From Buchnera aphidicola (Takecallis taiwana) (GTDB taxonomy: Bacteria > Pseudomonadota > Gammaproteobacteria > Enterobacterales > Enterobacteriaceae), in assembly GCF_039355125.1 (NCBI RefSeq), contig NZ_CP134979.1, positions 226,890 through 290,889 of the forward strand: DNA of 64,000 bases. Reading direction: 5' to 3'. The notes beneath the pieces were generated by a model. The model had not been told where the DNA came from. It saw only the letters and a program-made list of their open reading frames with translations, and made no database searches. Of this stretch, positions 22,351 through 33,700 are shown piece after piece; within the stretch, counting starts at the first letter, position 1; each line of letters starts with the position of its first letter. The translations under genes were made by a program, and so were the position numbers.

Positions 22351-22443
22351 ATATTATTAATATATACTGTAATGAAAAGAAATGTATCAAACATAACTAA
22401 TGCTTATACAATCTTTTCAAACAAATCAAATTTTCGTTAAAAA

Positions 22444-23883
22444 TTATACTTTTAAAATTCTATGAATGTTCGTTTTACCAGATTTCCCCATAATATCACC
22501 TTGTGTAATGACAATCATATCTCCAATTTTTAACAAATTTTTTTTTAAAAGTAATAAAATCGCATCATTCGCTACTTGTAAATCTTTATTAGGACTATTA
22601 AAATAAATAGGTATAACACCACGATATAAAGAAACTAAATTTAAAACATTTTGATGTTTTGATAACGCAAAAATTGGCAAACCCGAACTAATACGTGAAG
22701 TTAATAACGCGCTTAATCCTGACTCTGTTAATGTAATAATTGCACTGACACCACTTAAATGATTTGCAGAGTACATGGCAGACATTGTAATAGTTTCTTC
22801 AATATTATCAAATTTCACACCAATTCTATGTTTAGAAACATGCATACTCGGTATTTTTTCTGCCCCCCTACAAATATTAGACATTGCTCGTACTGTTTCA
22901 GATGGATAACGTCCAGTTGCAGTTTCAGCAGATAACATAACTGCATCAGTACCATCTAAAACAGCATTCGCTACATCCATCACTTCTGCACGTGTTGGAA
23001 CAGGGTTATTCACCATAGATTCCATCATCTGAGTTGCTGTGATGACTATTCGGTTTAATTGTCTTGCATATTTAATAAGTTTTTTCTGTACACCGATTAA
23101 CTCAGAATCACCGATCTCAACACCTAAATCACCTCTTGCAACCATAATTGCATCAGCAGCTAGAATCATTCTTTTCATAATACTTATGTTTGATACAACT
23201 TCTGCCCGTTCCATTTTAGCAATTATTTTTGGATAATTACCTAATGCACTTGATAATTCTCGTGCTAGCATAAGATCGCGAGGATGTCTTGGAAATGATA
23301 CTGACAAATAATCGACTCCAATGTTAGAAGCAATGATAATATCCTTTTTATCCTTTTCGGTTAAAGATTCTGCGGATAAACCTCCACCTAATTTATTCAC
23401 ACCTTTATTATTTGATAATACACCTCCAATTAAAACTTTTGTAACCACTTTAGTATCGTAAATATCTAAAACTTGCAATTGTATCCGTCCGTCATCTAAT
23501 AATAAAATATCATTTACATCTAAATCTGATGATAATTCTTTATAATCTATACCGACCTTTGTTTCATTACCTTCATTACTTGATAATGTCATATCTAATG
23601 TAAATATTTTACCTGGTATTAAAAACACAGATTGTTTTTTAAAACTAGATATACGAATTTTTGGTCCTTGTAAATCACCTAAAATTGCTACATGACAACC
23701 AATTTTTTTAATAATTTTAAATGCGTGATATGCTCGACTTTCATGTTCTTCTTGTGTACCATGAGAAAAATTTAAACGTAATATATTTGCACCTGCTAAA
23801 ATTGATTTTTCCAGATTATCACTCTCATCTGTTGTTGGGCCTAATGTAATAACTATTTTTGTTCGTATTGTACTTAAATTCAT
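22444..23883 (-). CDS. pykA: Pyruvate kinase II
   Basis: Final glycolytic step, PEP plus ADP to pyruvate plus ATP. It has 479 residues (E. coli PykA 480) and is much closer to PykA than PykF. Motifs: RLNFSHG (about residues 35-41), GDLQGPKIR, the catalytic lysine region IIAKMERAE (about 218-226), [12 protein letters not shown] (about 246-257) and [10 protein letters not shown]. The C-terminal regulatory domain is complete. Divergent from zwf over a 233-nt A/T-rich spacer, the same neighbourhood as in E. coli (pykA near zwf). Confidence 0.97.
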   Translation of the reverse strand: MNLSTIRTKIVITLGPTTDESDNLEKSILAGANILRLNFSHGTQEEHESRAYHAFKIIKKIGCHVAILGDLQGPKIRISSFKKQSVFLIPGKIFTLDMTLSSNEGNETKVGIDYKELSSDLDVNDILLLDDGRIQLQVLDIYDTKVVTKVLIGGVLSNNKGVNKLGGGLSAESLTEKDKKDIIIASNIGVDYLSVSFPRHPRDLMLARELSSALGNYPKIIAKMERAEVVSNISIMKRMILAADAIMVARGDLGVEIGDSELIGVQKKLIKYARQLNRIVITATQMMESMVNNPVPTRAEVMDVANAVLDGTDAVMLSAETATGRYPSETVRAMSNICRGAEKIPSMHVSKHRIGVKFDNIEETITMSAMYSANHLSGVSAIITLTESGLSALLTSRISSGLPIFALSKHQNVLNLVSLYRGVIPIYFNSPNKDLQVANDAILLLLKKNLLKIGDMIVITQGDIMGKSGKTNIHRILKV

Positions 23884-24116
23884 ATTTATTCAACCATAAT
23901 TTTGATATAAGGTGAAATTTAAAATCTGTAATTATAAAATAATTATACGTATAATAAATAATCATATAAAATATTTTACAATATATATATATATTTACAT
24001 TTATTGTAATAAATTTATTAACTTAGATAATATTATTATAAGTTATTTTTGATATAAAAATTTAATCTTTATAATATATTTTCTAAAATAATAAAAAACA
24101 CTATAAAGAGGAAAAT

Positions 24117-25550
24117 GTGAAAATAGAAAATATTATACCATACGATTTAGTAATTTTTGGAGCAAAAGGCGATTTATCTTGTAGAAAATTAATACCTGCA
24201 TTATATCGGCTAGAATTACAAAATTTATTACATATAAATACTAGAATAATTGGTGTAGGACGAGCTGATTGGAATAATAATCATTATTCAAGTATAGTTT
24301 TACAAGCATTGAAAAAATTTCATAGTGATTCTATTGATATAAATATTTGGAATACATTTAAAAATAAATTATATTTTTATAATTTAGATGTTACTAAAAT
24401 AGATAATTTTATTCATTTAAAATATACATTAAATCAATCTAAAAACACAAAAATTTACTATTTTGCTGTACCCCCGAATAAATTTAATAATATTTGTGAA
24501 GGATTGGGTAAAATTCAATATAATACACAACCAAATAGAATAATTGTAGAAAAACCAATTGGTGTATCATTAAAATCTTCGCAAATAATTAATAAACAAT
24601 TGAATAAATATTTCCATGAAAATCAAATATTTAGAATAGATCATTATTTAGGTAAAGAAACAATATTAAATCTATTAACATTACGTTTTGCAAATCCAAT
24701 ATTTCATAATATCTGGAATAATACAGCTATTAAATACGTGAAAATTACTGTTTCTGAAACAATAGGTATTGAAAATCGGTGGGCATATTTCGATAGTATT
24801 GGTCAAACTAAAGATATGGTACAAAATCATCTGTTACAAATATTAAGCTTAATTACAATGTCAGTACCAAAAAAACTTGATGCTTATCATATCCGAAAAC
24901 AAAAAATAGAAGTATTAAAATCATTACGAAAAATTGATTCAAAAAATATTTATACACATACATTACGCGGGCAATACAGTTCAGGTATGATTAATGGTAA
25001 TATCGTTCCTTCTTATATTGAAGAAAATGGTGCAAAAAAAGATAGTGATATGGAAACATTTGTACTAATTAAAGCAAATATTGATAATACAACATGGTCC
25101 GGTGTGCCTTTTTTTTTAAAAACAGGCAAACGTATGCATACTAAAAAAACTGAAATTGTCATATATTTAAAAAATATACCAAATTCAATATTCATGAATC
25201 ATATTAATAATAATTATGCAAATAAATTACGAATTATACTAGAGCCAAATGAAGGTATAGAAATTGAATTTCTAAATAAAAAACCTGATATAAATAACAA
25301 ATATATATTAAAAAAATCGAAATTGAATTTTCAATATAGTGATATTACAAAAGATAAGATAGCAGATGCATATGAAAGACTATTATTTGAAAGTATGAAA
25401 AATGATCAATCATTATTTGTGTCTAAAGAAGAAATTGAAACTTCATGGGAATGGATTGATTCTATTATTCATGCTTGGAAAACGAATAAAATAAAGATTC
25501 AATTATATCCATCAGGAACAAAAGGACTATATTTTTCTAAAAAAAATTAA
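24117..25550 (+). CDS. zwf: Glucose-6-phosphate 1-dehydrogenase (GTG start)
   Basis: First, NADP-reducing step of the oxidative pentose phosphate pathway. It has 477 residues (E. coli 491). The nucleotide-binding IFGAKGDLSCRKLIPAL is near the N-terminus (about residues 14-30), the active-site RIDHYLGKE is about 179-187 and EKPIGVSL lies before it. The start codon is GTG 24117, preceded by AGAGGA at short spacing; an ATG two bases upstream is followed immediately by TGA in its own frame. The protein is moderately drifted (many Asn, Ile, Lys) but all catalytic motifs are intact. Confidence 0.96.
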   Translation: MKIENIIPYDLVIFGAKGDLSCRKLIPALYRLELQNLLHINTRIIGVGRADWNNNHYSSIVLQALKKFHSDSIDINIWNTFKNKLYFYNLDVTKIDNFIHLKYTLNQSKNTKIYYFAVPPNKFNNICEGLGKIQYNTQPNRIIVEKPIGVSLKSSQIINKQLNKYFHENQIFRIDHYLGKETILNLLTLRFANPIFHNIWNNTAIKYVKITVSETIGIENRWAYFDSIGQTKDMVQNHLLQILSLITMSVPKKLDAYHIRKQKIEVLKSLRKIDSKNIYTHTLRGQYSSGMINGNIVPSYIEENGAKKDSDMETFVLIKANIDNTTWSGVPFFLKTGKRMHTKKTEIVIYLKNIPNSIFMNHINNNYANKLRIILEPNEGIEIEFLNKKPDINNKYILKKSKLNFQYSDITKDKIADAYERLLFESMKNDQSLFVSKEEIETSWEWIDSIIHAWKTNKIKIQLYPSGTKGLYFSKKN

Positions 25551-25700
25551 ACAAAAATATTTTTAAAAATATAATAAAGAATATACAAATAAAAAATTAA
25601 TACATTATTTTTAATAATAAATAAAATCATTTAATACATTTGTATCTATATAACATATATTAAATATAACATGTATTACACAACAGGATAGTATAATTAT

Positions 25701-26579
25701 ATGATACGAGTCATTCTATTTTTACTAACTAATTTATCCGTTACATTTATGTTTGGAACAGTATTATTTTTAACTGGTCTTGAATCAAATAGTATTAGAT
25801 CGTTAATTGTATTTTCTTCCCTTGTAGGATTTACTGGTTCAATTACATCATTATTATTATCAAAATGGTCTGCTTTGCGTTCTACAAATGGAAGAATTAT
25901 TTATAAACCCCAAACATCAATGGAAGCATGGATTTTAAATGCAGTAAGATATCAATCTAACCAATTAGGTATTAAAACACCAGAAGTTGCAATTTACACT
26001 TCAAACTCAGTAAATGCATTTGCAACTGGTTATAGTAGAAATAGTTCATTAGTTGCATTTTCTACTAAACTAATTGATGTTATGGATAAAGATCAACTAC
26101 AAGCAGTCATTGCGCATGAATTAAGTCATGTAGCAAATGGCGATATGATTACATTAGCTTTAATTCAAGGAGTAATAAATACATTCGTTTTTTTTGTTTC
26201 TACGGTTTTTTCACGTTCTATTATGAATATGTTATCTACATATAGAAACACAAATTACGTTAGATCATATGGTTTTTTAATTAATTATGTATCTACTATG
26301 CTTTTACAAGCAGTATTTGGCATGTTAGCAAGTATTATCGTTATGGCTTTTTCAAGATATCGAGAATTCAAAGCAGATTCTGATGCAGCAAAACGTGTTG
26401 GATGGGATCGTATGATTAGATTATTAGTACGGTTTAAAGAAGTAACAGATCCTAGACCACCCGAAGATATTAAAACATACTGTATACATGGACAAACTAA
26501 ATCATTTTTCAATTTATTTTCCTCACATCCTCCAGTACAAAATCGAATTGATGCACTACATAACAAAACATATGAATAA
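25701..26579 (+). CDS. htpX: Membrane zinc metalloprotease HtpX
   Basis: Inner-membrane M48 protease that degrades misfolded membrane proteins together with FtsH in E. coli. It has 292 residues (E. coli 293). Two N-terminal membrane segments (about residues 4-26 and 35-55), the zinc motif HELSH in IAHELSHVANGD (about 139-150), two further membrane segments, and the third zinc ligand in EFKADSDAAK (about 222-231). Upstream spacer of 150 nt shows no convincing heat-shock promoter. Yields to yoaE after 58 nt. Confidence 0.97.
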   Translation: MIRVILFLLTNLSVTFMFGTVLFLTGLESNSIRSLIVFSSLVGFTGSITSLLLSKWSALRSTNGRIIYKPQTSMEAWILNAVRYQSNQLGIKTPEVAIYTSNSVNAFATGYSRNSSLVAFSTKLIDVMDKDQLQAVIAHELSHVANGDMITLALIQGVINTFVFFVSTVFSRSIMNMLSTYRNTNYVRSYGFLINYVSTMLLQAVFGMLASIIVMAFSRYREFKADSDAAKRVGWDRMIRLLVRFKEVTDPRPPEDIKTYCIHGQTKSFFNLFSSHPPVQNRIDALHNKTYE

Positions 26580-26637
26580 AAATTGAAAAATACATTTCAT
26601 TAACTAAATTATTCGTGATTTTTTATGGAGTATATGA

Positions 26638-27960
26638 ATGGTATGCTTGTTAAATCCTGCAACATGGGTTGGTTTATTAACTCTTGTTGTATTAGAAATA
26701 GTATTAAGTATTGATAATTTAATTTTTATTGCTATCTTAGTAGATAAAGTACCTCCTGAAAAAAGAGATCAAGCTCGTTTTATTGGTTTAGGAGTATCAT
26801 TAACGATACGATTAATTTTACTTACCACAATATCGTGGATTATTACATTAACCACTCCTATTATTAGCAATAAATATTGTACTTTATCTGGACATGACTT
26901 AATACTATTATCAGGAGGATTATTTTTACTATTTAAAGCAACCATTGAACTACATGAAAAACTCGAAGGAGGTATCCGTCACCATAAAATTAATAAATAT
27001 TATTCAGGTTTTTGGATTATTGTTTTTCAAATTATTATTGTAGATATTATATTTTCGTTAGATTCCGTTATTACTGCAGTTGGCATGGTAAATAAATTAT
27101 TTATCATGATTTGCGCAGTAATAATTGCAACATTTTTAATGTTTATTGCTGCTAAAGCATTAACAAAATTTATTCATACACATAAAACAATTGTAGTATT
27201 ATGTTTAAGTTTTCTTTTAATGATTGGATTGAATCTAGTTTCAGAATCATTCGGTGTCTCTATACCAAAAGGATATATATATTTTGCAATAGGATTTTCA
27301 TTATTTATAGAAATCCTGAATCAAATTTCTATCAATAATATAATCAAATATGAATCACTACAACCAATTCGACAACGTGTTACTAAAATTATTTTAAGAC
27401 TTATTAAAAAAACATGTGATGTCAATCAAACAAAAATATTAAAATTCAAAAAAATAAACAATAAATTATATCATACCCTACCCTTTTATAAAGATCATTT
27501 TCAAGATTCAGAAAAATACATGATTAAAAGTGTATTAAATCTAGCAGAACGATCGATTCGGAGTATTATGACTCATAAAGAAAAAATTATTTGGATTAAT
27601 ACAACTCATAATATCAATAATATTAAAAACAAACTACGAAATACATCTCATAGTATATTTCCAATATGTCATAATACATTAGATAATATTATTGGTATTA
27701 TCCAAGCTCATGAATTATTTATGCATGTGCATCATAAAACATTTGATATTAAACAATGTTCAATTCAAACACTACCTATAACAGTCTTAGATACTATCAA
27801 TCCAATTAATTTAATTACGGTTTTGAGAAAATCGCAGGGCGGTGTTATTATTGTTACAAACAAATTTGGAATAATACAAGGATTGATTACACCTTTAGAT
27901 ATTTTAGAAGCAATTGCAGGAGAATTTACAAAAATTAAAAAAAAATATAAATTGTTATAA
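26638..27960 (+). CDS. yoaE: TerC-family membrane protein with CBS domains, C-terminally truncated
   Basis: Seven-segment TerC-family integral membrane protein followed by a CBS pair; TerC proteins have been linked to metal-ion efflux, but YoaE itself has no firmly assigned substrate. It has 440 residues (E. coli YoaE 518). The TerC part (about 1-240) has LEIVLSIDNLIFIA and FSLDSVITAVGMV, the acidic membrane motifs; the CBS pair covers about 300-430. The protein stops right after ILEAIAGEF, so the E. coli C-terminal CorC/HlyC transporter-associated domain is missing. ATG 26638 follows GGAG at 7 nt. Confidence 0.9.
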   Translation: MVCLLNPATWVGLLTLVVLEIVLSIDNLIFIAILVDKVPPEKRDQARFIGLGVSLTIRLILLTTISWIITLTTPIISNKYCTLSGHDLILLSGGLFLLFKATIELHEKLEGGIRHHKINKYYSGFWIIVFQIIIVDIIFSLDSVITAVGMVNKLFIMICAVIIATFLMFIAAKALTKFIHTHKTIVVLCLSFLLMIGLNLVSESFGVSIPKGYIYFAIGFSLFIEILNQISINNIIKYESLQPIRQRVTKIILRLIKKTCDVNQTKILKFKKINNKLYHTLPFYKDHFQDSEKYMIKSVLNLAERSIRSIMTHKEKIIWINTTHNINNIKNKLRNTSHSIFPICHNTLDNIIGIIQAHELFMHVHHKTFDIKQCSIQTLPITVLDTINPINLITVLRKSQGGVIIVTNKFGIIQGLITPLDILEAIAGEFTKIKKKYKLL

Positions 27961-28098
27961 ATATATATTTATATACAGTGATATTATTTGATGGTGTAAT
28001 GATATAAATTAAAAAAAATGATATTTATACTAATACAACATAGAAATAATAAAATCTTTTATTGTATGTAATCATAACAATTACATTAGGTTATTCAT

Positions 28099-28773
28099 AT
28101 GATACATAATCTAGAATATGATAATATCTTATCTATTGATTCTTCTTTAGATCATAATATTATTGCTATATTATATAACAATACCATCCATTATCAAATT
28201 AATGAGTGTAATAAACAACACGAAAAAAATATTTTAACCATGATACATGTATTATTAATAAAAAATAAATTAAAAATCAACAATTTTAAGATTATTTCTT
28301 TTACTATTGGACCTGGTAGTTTTACCGGAATTAGATTAAGTACAAGTATTGCACAAGGATTATCTATTCCAAATAATATTCATTTAATTGGTATTTCTAC
28401 TTTAAAAATACTTGCTGAACAAACATGGCGTTTATATAAATTTGATAAAATAATTGTTTGTAATATTGCAAATAAAAAAAACATATATTGGGGACAATAT
28501 ATCAAAAAAAATAACTATTGGGTTGGATCAGAAATATCATTAACGATAGATATAGCATATCAAAAAATTAATTCTTTAACAGAAATATGGTATATGGTTG
28601 GATCAGGTCATATTTATTTTAAAAATATAAAAAATCAATTTTTACGTATCATACGTATTAATACACCATATGCAGAAGATATGATTACATTAACCCGAAT
28701 AGAAGCTAAAAAGAAGAATTTTTTATTATTAGAAAATATTCACTTAAATTATTTAAATAATCCTATTTATTAA
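28099..28773 (+). CDS. tsaB: tRNA t6A biosynthesis protein TsaB
   Basis: Non-catalytic partner of TsaD in forming N6-threonylcarbamoyl-adenosine at position 37 of ANN-decoding tRNAs. It has 224 residues (E. coli TsaB 231). The ASKHA-fold signature SIDSS and the core TIGPGSFTGIRLSTSIAQGL (about residues 71-90) are clear. The C-terminal half is poorly conserved. Convergent with leuD; a hairpin separates them. Confidence 0.93.
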   Translation: MIHNLEYDNILSIDSSLDHNIIAILYNNTIHYQINECNKQHEKNILTMIHVLLIKNKLKINNFKIISFTIGPGSFTGIRLSTSIAQGLSIPNNIHLIGISTLKILAEQTWRLYKFDKIIVCNIANKKNIYWGQYIKKNNYWVGSEISLTIDIAYQKINSLTEIWYMVGSGHIYFKNIKNQFLRIIRINTPYAEDMITLTRIEAKKKNFLLLENIHLNYLNNPIY

Positions 28774-28795
28774 AATAATTTTAAAAAATTATAAC

Positions 28796-28837
28796 AAACT
28801 ACATATTTTCACTAATAAAATAAAATATATGTAGTTT
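28796..28837. terminator. Hairpin between convergent tsaB and leuD
   Basis: Arms 28796-28806 (AAACTACATAT) and 28827-28837 (ATATGTAGTTT) give an 11-bp stem, followed on the plus strand by T-rich sequence. Placed between two genes pointing at each other, so probably a bidirectional terminator and the right-hand functional end of the leu operon. Confidence 0.6.
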
Positions 28838-28852
28838 TATTATATATGATAA

Positions 28853-29470
28853 TTACAATATTGCTTTTAATTGATAAAATTTAGGTATTTGTTTTTCATA
28901 CTGAATAATCCTATCTGAATGTTTCAATGTTAAATCAATATTATCTAAACCCTGTAATAAACAAGAACGATAAAAATCATCAATTGTAAAAATATACTTC
29001 TTATCGTAAATTATAAATTCATTTTTTTTTAAATTAATAGTAGCTTGTATACCCGGATTTTTATAAATAATATTAAAAATATCATTTATTTCACATTCAG
29101 GTAATGTAATTAACAAAAGATGATTATTAAAACTATTATTATAAAAGATATCCGCAAAATTTGGAGCAATAATTACACGAAAACCATAATCCAGTAACGC
29201 CCATACCGCATGCTCTCTAGATGAACCACAACCAAAATTATTTCTTGCAATTAAAATACTAGATTGAAAATAATGTGGTTTATTTAACACAAAATTAGTA
29301 TCTAATGTATTCTCCTGACTATTACCAAACCTCCAGTTGTAAAATAAACTTTCCGCAAAACCTGTTTTATCAATTTTTTGTAAAAATTGCTTTGGTATAA
29401 TTGCATCTGTATCAACATTAGATATATCTAATGGTGCTATAATACCTGTATGACTAATAAACTTTTTCAA
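28853..29470 (-). CDS. leuD: 3-isopropylmalate dehydratase small subunit (TTG start)
   Basis: Swivel subunit of isopropylmalate isomerase with LeuC, second step of leucine synthesis. It has 205 residues (E. coli 201). Signature NVDTDAIIPKQFL (about residues 18-30) and NFGCGSSREHAVWAL (about 78-92) are intact. The start is TTG 29470: GGAG lies 7 nt upstream and the N-terminus then matches E. coli; no ATG is available there. Last gene of leuABCD, 28 nt after leuC. Confidence 0.96.
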   Translation of the reverse strand: MKKFISHTGIIAPLDISNVDTDAIIPKQFLQKIDKTGFAESLFYNWRFGNSQENTLDTNFVLNKPHYFQSSILIARNNFGCGSSREHAVWALLDYGFRVIIAPNFADIFYNNSFNNHLLLITLPECEINDIFNIIYKNPGIQATINLKKNEFIIYDKKYIFTIDDFYRSCLLQGLDNIDLTLKHSDRIIQYEKQIPKFYQLKAIL

Positions 29471-29498
29471 TATTACACTCCATTTACAATTTTATATA

Positions 29499-30899
29499 TT
29501 ACCGTATTTTTCTAATATCTTGAAATTTTCCAAATAATGCAGCAACTGCTGCCATAGACGGACTTACTAAATGCGTACGACTTTTATGACCTTGACGATG
29601 TTCAAAATTACGATTACTTGTTGAAGCACAACGGTCTCCCGAGTTTAATTGATCATCATTCATACCCAAACACATTGAACAACCAGGCAATCTCCATTCA
29701 AATCCAGCATGAATAAAAATTTTATCTAATCCTTCTTGTTCAGCTTGTTTTTTAACTAGATTAGATCCCGGCACAACAATAGCCGTTACTTTATCATGTA
29801 CACGCTTATTATATATCATAGTTGCAGCTAATCGTAAATCTTCTATTCTAGAATTCGTACATGAACCAATAAATACTTTATTTATTTCAATATCTGTTAA
29901 AAAAATTCCTGATTTTAATCCCATATATGATAAAGCTTTTTCTGCTGATTGTCTTTCTAAAACATTTTTTATTGATTGAAGGGATGGAATAGGTAGATCA
30001 ATTGCAATAACCTGACTGGGATTTGTACCCCAGGTTACTTGGGGAGATAGATTATTAATATTTATTGATAATGATTTGTCAAAAACGGCATCATCGTCTG
30101 ATTTTAAAGTTTTCCAATACTGTATAGCATGATTCCAATTAAAATTCCGTGGTGCAAAATTTCTATTTTTTAAATATTGAAATGTTGTTTTATCTGGAGC
30201 GACAATACCAGATTTTGCACCCATTTCTATTGCCATATTACATAATGTCATTCTACCTTCCATACTTAACTGAGATATTGTTTCACCAACAAATTCAATA
30301 ACATAGCCTGTACCTCCAGAAACACCCACTTGACTAATAATAAATAAAATTATATCTTTCGGGCTAATATAATTATTTAAATTACCAGAAATGTCGATCC
30401 TCATGGTTTTATAACGTTTTTGCTTAATAGTCTGGGTTGCAAGAACATGTTCAACTTCAGATGTTCCGATACCAAATGCTAATGCGCCAAATGCACCATG
30501 TGTGGAAGTATGAGAATCACCACATACAATTAACATGCCGGGTAATGTCATGCCTTGTTCTGGACCCATAACATGAACAATACCTTGATTATTATGTCCT
30601 AAATCAAACAACGAAATATTAAATTCACGACAATTATTAGATAATGCTTGTATTTGTTTACGTGCCATATGATCTAATAAAGTTATATTATTAGTTTTTG
30701 TAGAAACATTATGGTCCATAGTAGCAAACGTTTTTTCTGGACATCTAATATTTCTATTTTTTAAACGTAAACCACTAAATGCTTGTGGAGAAGTAACTTC
30801 ATGAATTAGGTGTAAATCAACATATAAAATAGATGTATTTTCTGTATCTGTATAAACGATATGATTGTTATACAGTTTTTCATATAATGTTTGTCCCAT
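29499..30899 (-). CDS. leuC: 3-isopropylmalate dehydratase large subunit
   Basis: Aconitase-family [4Fe-4S] enzyme isomerising 2- to 3-isopropylmalate. It has 466 residues, the same as E. coli. The three cluster cysteines lie in GSCTNSR (about residue 347) and GCSMCLGM (about 407 and 410); [13 protein letters not shown] is in the substrate region. ATG 30899 is one base away from the leuB stop codon (30901-30903), indicating tight translational coupling; the frame stays open 29 codons into leuB, but the family start is here. Remarkably well conserved compared with neighbouring proteins. Confidence 0.98.
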   Translation of the reverse strand: MGQTLYEKLYNNHIVYTDTENTSILYVDLHLIHEVTSPQAFSGLRLKNRNIRCPEKTFATMDHNVSTKTNNITLLDHMARKQIQALSNNCREFNISLFDLGHNNQGIVHVMGPEQGMTLPGMLIVCGDSHTSTHGAFGALAFGIGTSEVEHVLATQTIKQKRYKTMRIDISGNLNNYISPKDIILFIISQVGVSGGTGYVIEFVGETISQLSMEGRMTLCNMAIEMGAKSGIVAPDKTTFQYLKNRNFAPRNFNWNHAIQYWKTLKSDDDAVFDKSLSININNLSPQVTWGTNPSQVIAIDLPIPSLQSIKNVLERQSAEKALSYMGLKSGIFLTDIEINKVFIGSCTNSRIEDLRLAATMIYNKRVHDKVTAIVVPGSNLVKKQAEQEGLDKIFIHAGFEWRLPGCSMCLGMNDDQLNSGDRCASTSNRNFEHRQGHKSRTHLVSPSMAAVAALFGKFQDIRKIR

Positions 30900-30900
30900 A

Positions 30901-31995
30901 TTATATCTCTTTAATGAACATTTGGGAAATGATATCTCCCATCTGATTAGTATGAATATAGTCTTGTGTATTATTTGCAATATCAAATGTTCTATAACCT
31001 TTTTTTAATACTTGTTTAATAGTTTCAAAAATTGCATCCGATAATTCGTATAATTGCATACTGTATCGTAATAATAACGCAATAGACAAAATTTGAGCAA
31101 TTGGATTAGCCAGATTTTTACCTTGAATATCTGGTGCAGAGCCTCCGGCTGGTTCATACATACCAAAATTATTTTCATTTAAACTAGCTGAAGCTAGCAT
31201 ACCAATTGATCCAGTAATCGCCGCACATTCATCTGATATAATATCACCAAATAAGTTAGAACATAATATTACATCAAATTGACTTGGATTTTTAATAATC
31301 TGCATTACTGCATTATCAATATATAAATGTGATAATTGCACTTTAGGATACTTTTGAGAAAGATTATTAACTGTATCGCGCCATAATTTAGAACTCTTTA
31401 AAACATTCGCTTTATCAATAGAAGTAAGTTTATTATTCCGTTGTTGTGCAATTTGAAATGCCATATCTGCTATTCTATTAATTTCAGATCGATAATATAA
31501 CTCAGTATCAAAAGCATATTCTCCAAAATCAATACTATCTTTTCTTTCAGATGAACCAAAATATATTCCGCTAATTAATTCACGAACACATAATATGTTT
31601 ATATCTGTACCAAGAATATCTTGACGTAAAGGAGATAAATCTTGTAATTCAGAATATAAAATCGAAGGTCGAATATTTGCAAATAAATTAAAATGTTTTC
31701 TTAATGGTAATAAAGCACCACGTTCTGGTTGTTTTTCATCAGGTAAATTGTTCCATTTTGGACCACCTACCGAACCCAATAAAATTGCATCTGAAGACTC
31801 ACAACCTAATAACGTTCTTTTTGGCAAAGCAGTACCATACTTATCAATTGCAATTCCACCAATATCATATTCATGAAAAATAAAATTAATAAAACATTTT
31901 TTTTTTAAAATTTTTAAAATTTTATACGCTTCTTGCATAACTTCAGGGCCAATACCATCACCAGGTAAAATTGCTACATGAAATTTCTTTTTCAT
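30901..31995 (-). CDS. leuB: 3-isopropylmalate dehydrogenase
   Basis: NAD-dependent oxidative decarboxylation of 3-isopropylmalate, third step of leucine synthesis. It has 364 residues (E. coli 363). [11 protein letters not shown] at the N-terminus, [15 protein letters not shown] (substrate arginine and tyrosine), [11 protein letters not shown] (metal aspartates) and the NAD-binding [13 protein letters not shown] near the C-terminus are all intact. ATG 31995 is chosen over an in-frame GTG at 32004 because GCAGAG lies at proper distance from the ATG and would abut the GTG. Follows leuA after 81 nt; 1 nt from leuC. Confidence 0.97.
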   Translation of the reverse strand: MKKKFHVAILPGDGIGPEVMQEAYKILKILKKKCFINFIFHEYDIGGIAIDKYGTALPKRTLLGCESSDAILLGSVGGPKWNNLPDEKQPERGALLPLRKHFNLFANIRPSILYSELQDLSPLRQDILGTDINILCVRELISGIYFGSSERKDSIDFGEYAFDTELYYRSEINRIADMAFQIAQQRNNKLTSIDKANVLKSSKLWRDTVNNLSQKYPKVQLSHLYIDNAVMQIIKNPSQFDVILCSNLFGDIISDECAAITGSIGMLASASLNENNFGMYEPAGGSAPDIQGKNLANPIAQILSIALLLRYSMQLYELSDAIFETIKQVLKKGYRTFDIANNTQDYIHTNQMGDIISQMFIKEI

Positions 31996-32076
31996 TTGAA
32001 ACACTCTGCAAGTAAATGTTTTTAAAAGATATAAATAAATATCTTAAACATATATAAAAAATGAATTTGACTAGTT

Positions 32077-33627
32077 TTAAATTCCATTAACTTTATTTAA
32101 TGTTAAAATAACTTGATTAGCTCGCCATATACTATTTAAAACATTAACTAATGCTTGCGCTGAAGATTCAATAATATCTGTTGCTAACCCTATTCCGTGA
32201 AATTTTCGATTTCTATAATCTACTATAATATCTACTTGGCCTAGAGCATCTTTACCTTGTCCTTTTGCAAACAATTGAAATTTTTGTAATAACATTTTAT
32301 ATCCCGATATTTTATGCAAAGCACGGTATACAGCATCAACCGGACCATTACTCGTAGCAGCAGTTTTTGTAACAATATTTTTACCACAAATCAATGTTAC
32401 TGATGCAATTGCAGAACCACTAGAACTAGATTTAACGTTAAAATATTCCAACCTAAAATGTTCTGGAGTCTCTTGTTGATTATTTATAAACGCCAATGCT
32501 TCCAAATCATAATCAAACACCTGACCTTTTTTATCCGCTAATTTTAAAAATGAAACGTATAGTTCATCAATATTATATTCAACATCTTTATAACCCATTT
32601 GTTGCATGCGATGTCGTACCGCTGCTCTTCCTGATCGTGAAGTTAAATTTAATTGTACTTCTTTTAAACCAATTATCTGCGGGGAAATAATTTCATAATT
32701 TTCTCTATTTTTTAAAATACCATCTTGATGTATTCCAGAAGAATGTGAAAAAGCATTACTACCAATAATTGCTTTATTTGCAGGTATAGGCATATTACAT
32801 ATTTGACTAATAATTTTACTTGTACGATATATTTCTTTTGTTTCAATATTTGTATGTACTTTTAATATATCTTTACGTGATATAATTGCCATAATCACTT
32901 CTTCCAAGGCTGCATTTCCTGCACGCTCACCAATTCCATTCATGGTACCTTCAATTTGTCTAGCCCCGGATAAAATTGCTGAAATTGAATTACCAACAGC
33001 CATACCTAAATCATCATGACAGTGTACAGAAATAACTGCCTGATCAATATTTGGTACTTTTTTGTACAACATTTTAATGATATTACTAAATTGATTTGGT
33101 AAAGTATAACCAACAGTATCTGGAATATTAATGGTATTTGCACCAGCAGAAATAGCATATTCAACAATTCTACATAAATTATCTAACGATGTTCGTCCAG
33201 CGTCTTCACAAGAAAATTCAATATCATTTGTATAACGTTTTGCATATTTAATTGAATGAATTGCCATATCTACAATTTCATCAAAATTTTTTCTTAGTTT
33301 TGATTGCATATGTAAATTAGAAGTACCTAAAAAAATATGAATTCTAAAATGATCTAATATAGACATAGCATTTGCAGCTGCATCAATATCTTTATCAACA
33401 CAACGAGCTAAACTACATATTGTTGTATTTTTAATATTTTTTGAAATTTCTCGTACAGAATTAAAATCTCCAGGAGAAGAAATTGGAAAACCCACTTCCA
33501 TAACATCAACTTTCATCCTTTCTAAAGCAAAGGCAATTTGTAACTTTTCTTTAACACTTAAACTTGCCTGTAATGCTTGCTCACCATCTCTTAATGATGT
33601 ATCGAAAATAATTACTTTTTCATTCAT
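32077..33627 (-). CDS. leuA: 2-isopropylmalate synthase
   Basis: Committed, leucine-inhibited step of leucine synthesis, condensing acetyl-CoA and 2-ketoisovalerate. It has 516 residues (E. coli 523). [12 protein letters not shown] (catalytic, about residues 8-19), [14 protein letters not shown] with the metal histidines (about 201-214), [12 protein letters not shown] (about 302-313) and the C-terminal allosteric domain (about 390-516, with DALGQVDI) are present, so feedback control by leucine may be kept. ATG 33627 follows GGAT; an in-frame TTG at 33639 is an alternative. Starts the leuABCD operon 73 nt downstream of minE. I see no leuL-type leader peptide or attenuator. Confidence 0.97.
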   Translation of the reverse strand: MNEKVIIFDTSLRDGEQALQASLSVKEKLQIAFALERMKVDVMEVGFPISSPGDFNSVREISKNIKNTTICSLARCVDKDIDAAANAMSILDHFRIHIFLGTSNLHMQSKLRKNFDEIVDMAIHSIKYAKRYTNDIEFSCEDAGRTSLDNLCRIVEYAISAGANTINIPDTVGYTLPNQFSNIIKMLYKKVPNIDQAVISVHCHDDLGMAVGNSISAILSGARQIEGTMNGIGERAGNAALEEVIMAIISRKDILKVHTNIETKEIYRTSKIISQICNMPIPANKAIIGSNAFSHSSGIHQDGILKNRENYEIISPQIIGLKEVQLNLTSRSGRAAVRHRMQQMGYKDVEYNIDELYVSFLKLADKKGQVFDYDLEALAFINNQQETPEHFRLEYFNVKSSSSGSAIASVTLICGKNIVTKTAATSNGPVDAVYRALHKISGYKMLLQKFQLFAKGQGKDALGQVDIIVDYRNRKFHGIGLATDIIESSAQALVNVLNSIWRANQVILTLNKVNGI

Positions 33628-33700
33628 GATATTATCCAAATAAAATTATTAATTTACTATTATAAAAAAACAAATATTATGTATGCGAAAAATGAAAATG

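Noticed and set aside
23980-23996. Alternating AT repeat in the pykA-zwf spacer
   Set aside because: A short simple-sequence run typical of A/T-rich spacers; no sign of function.
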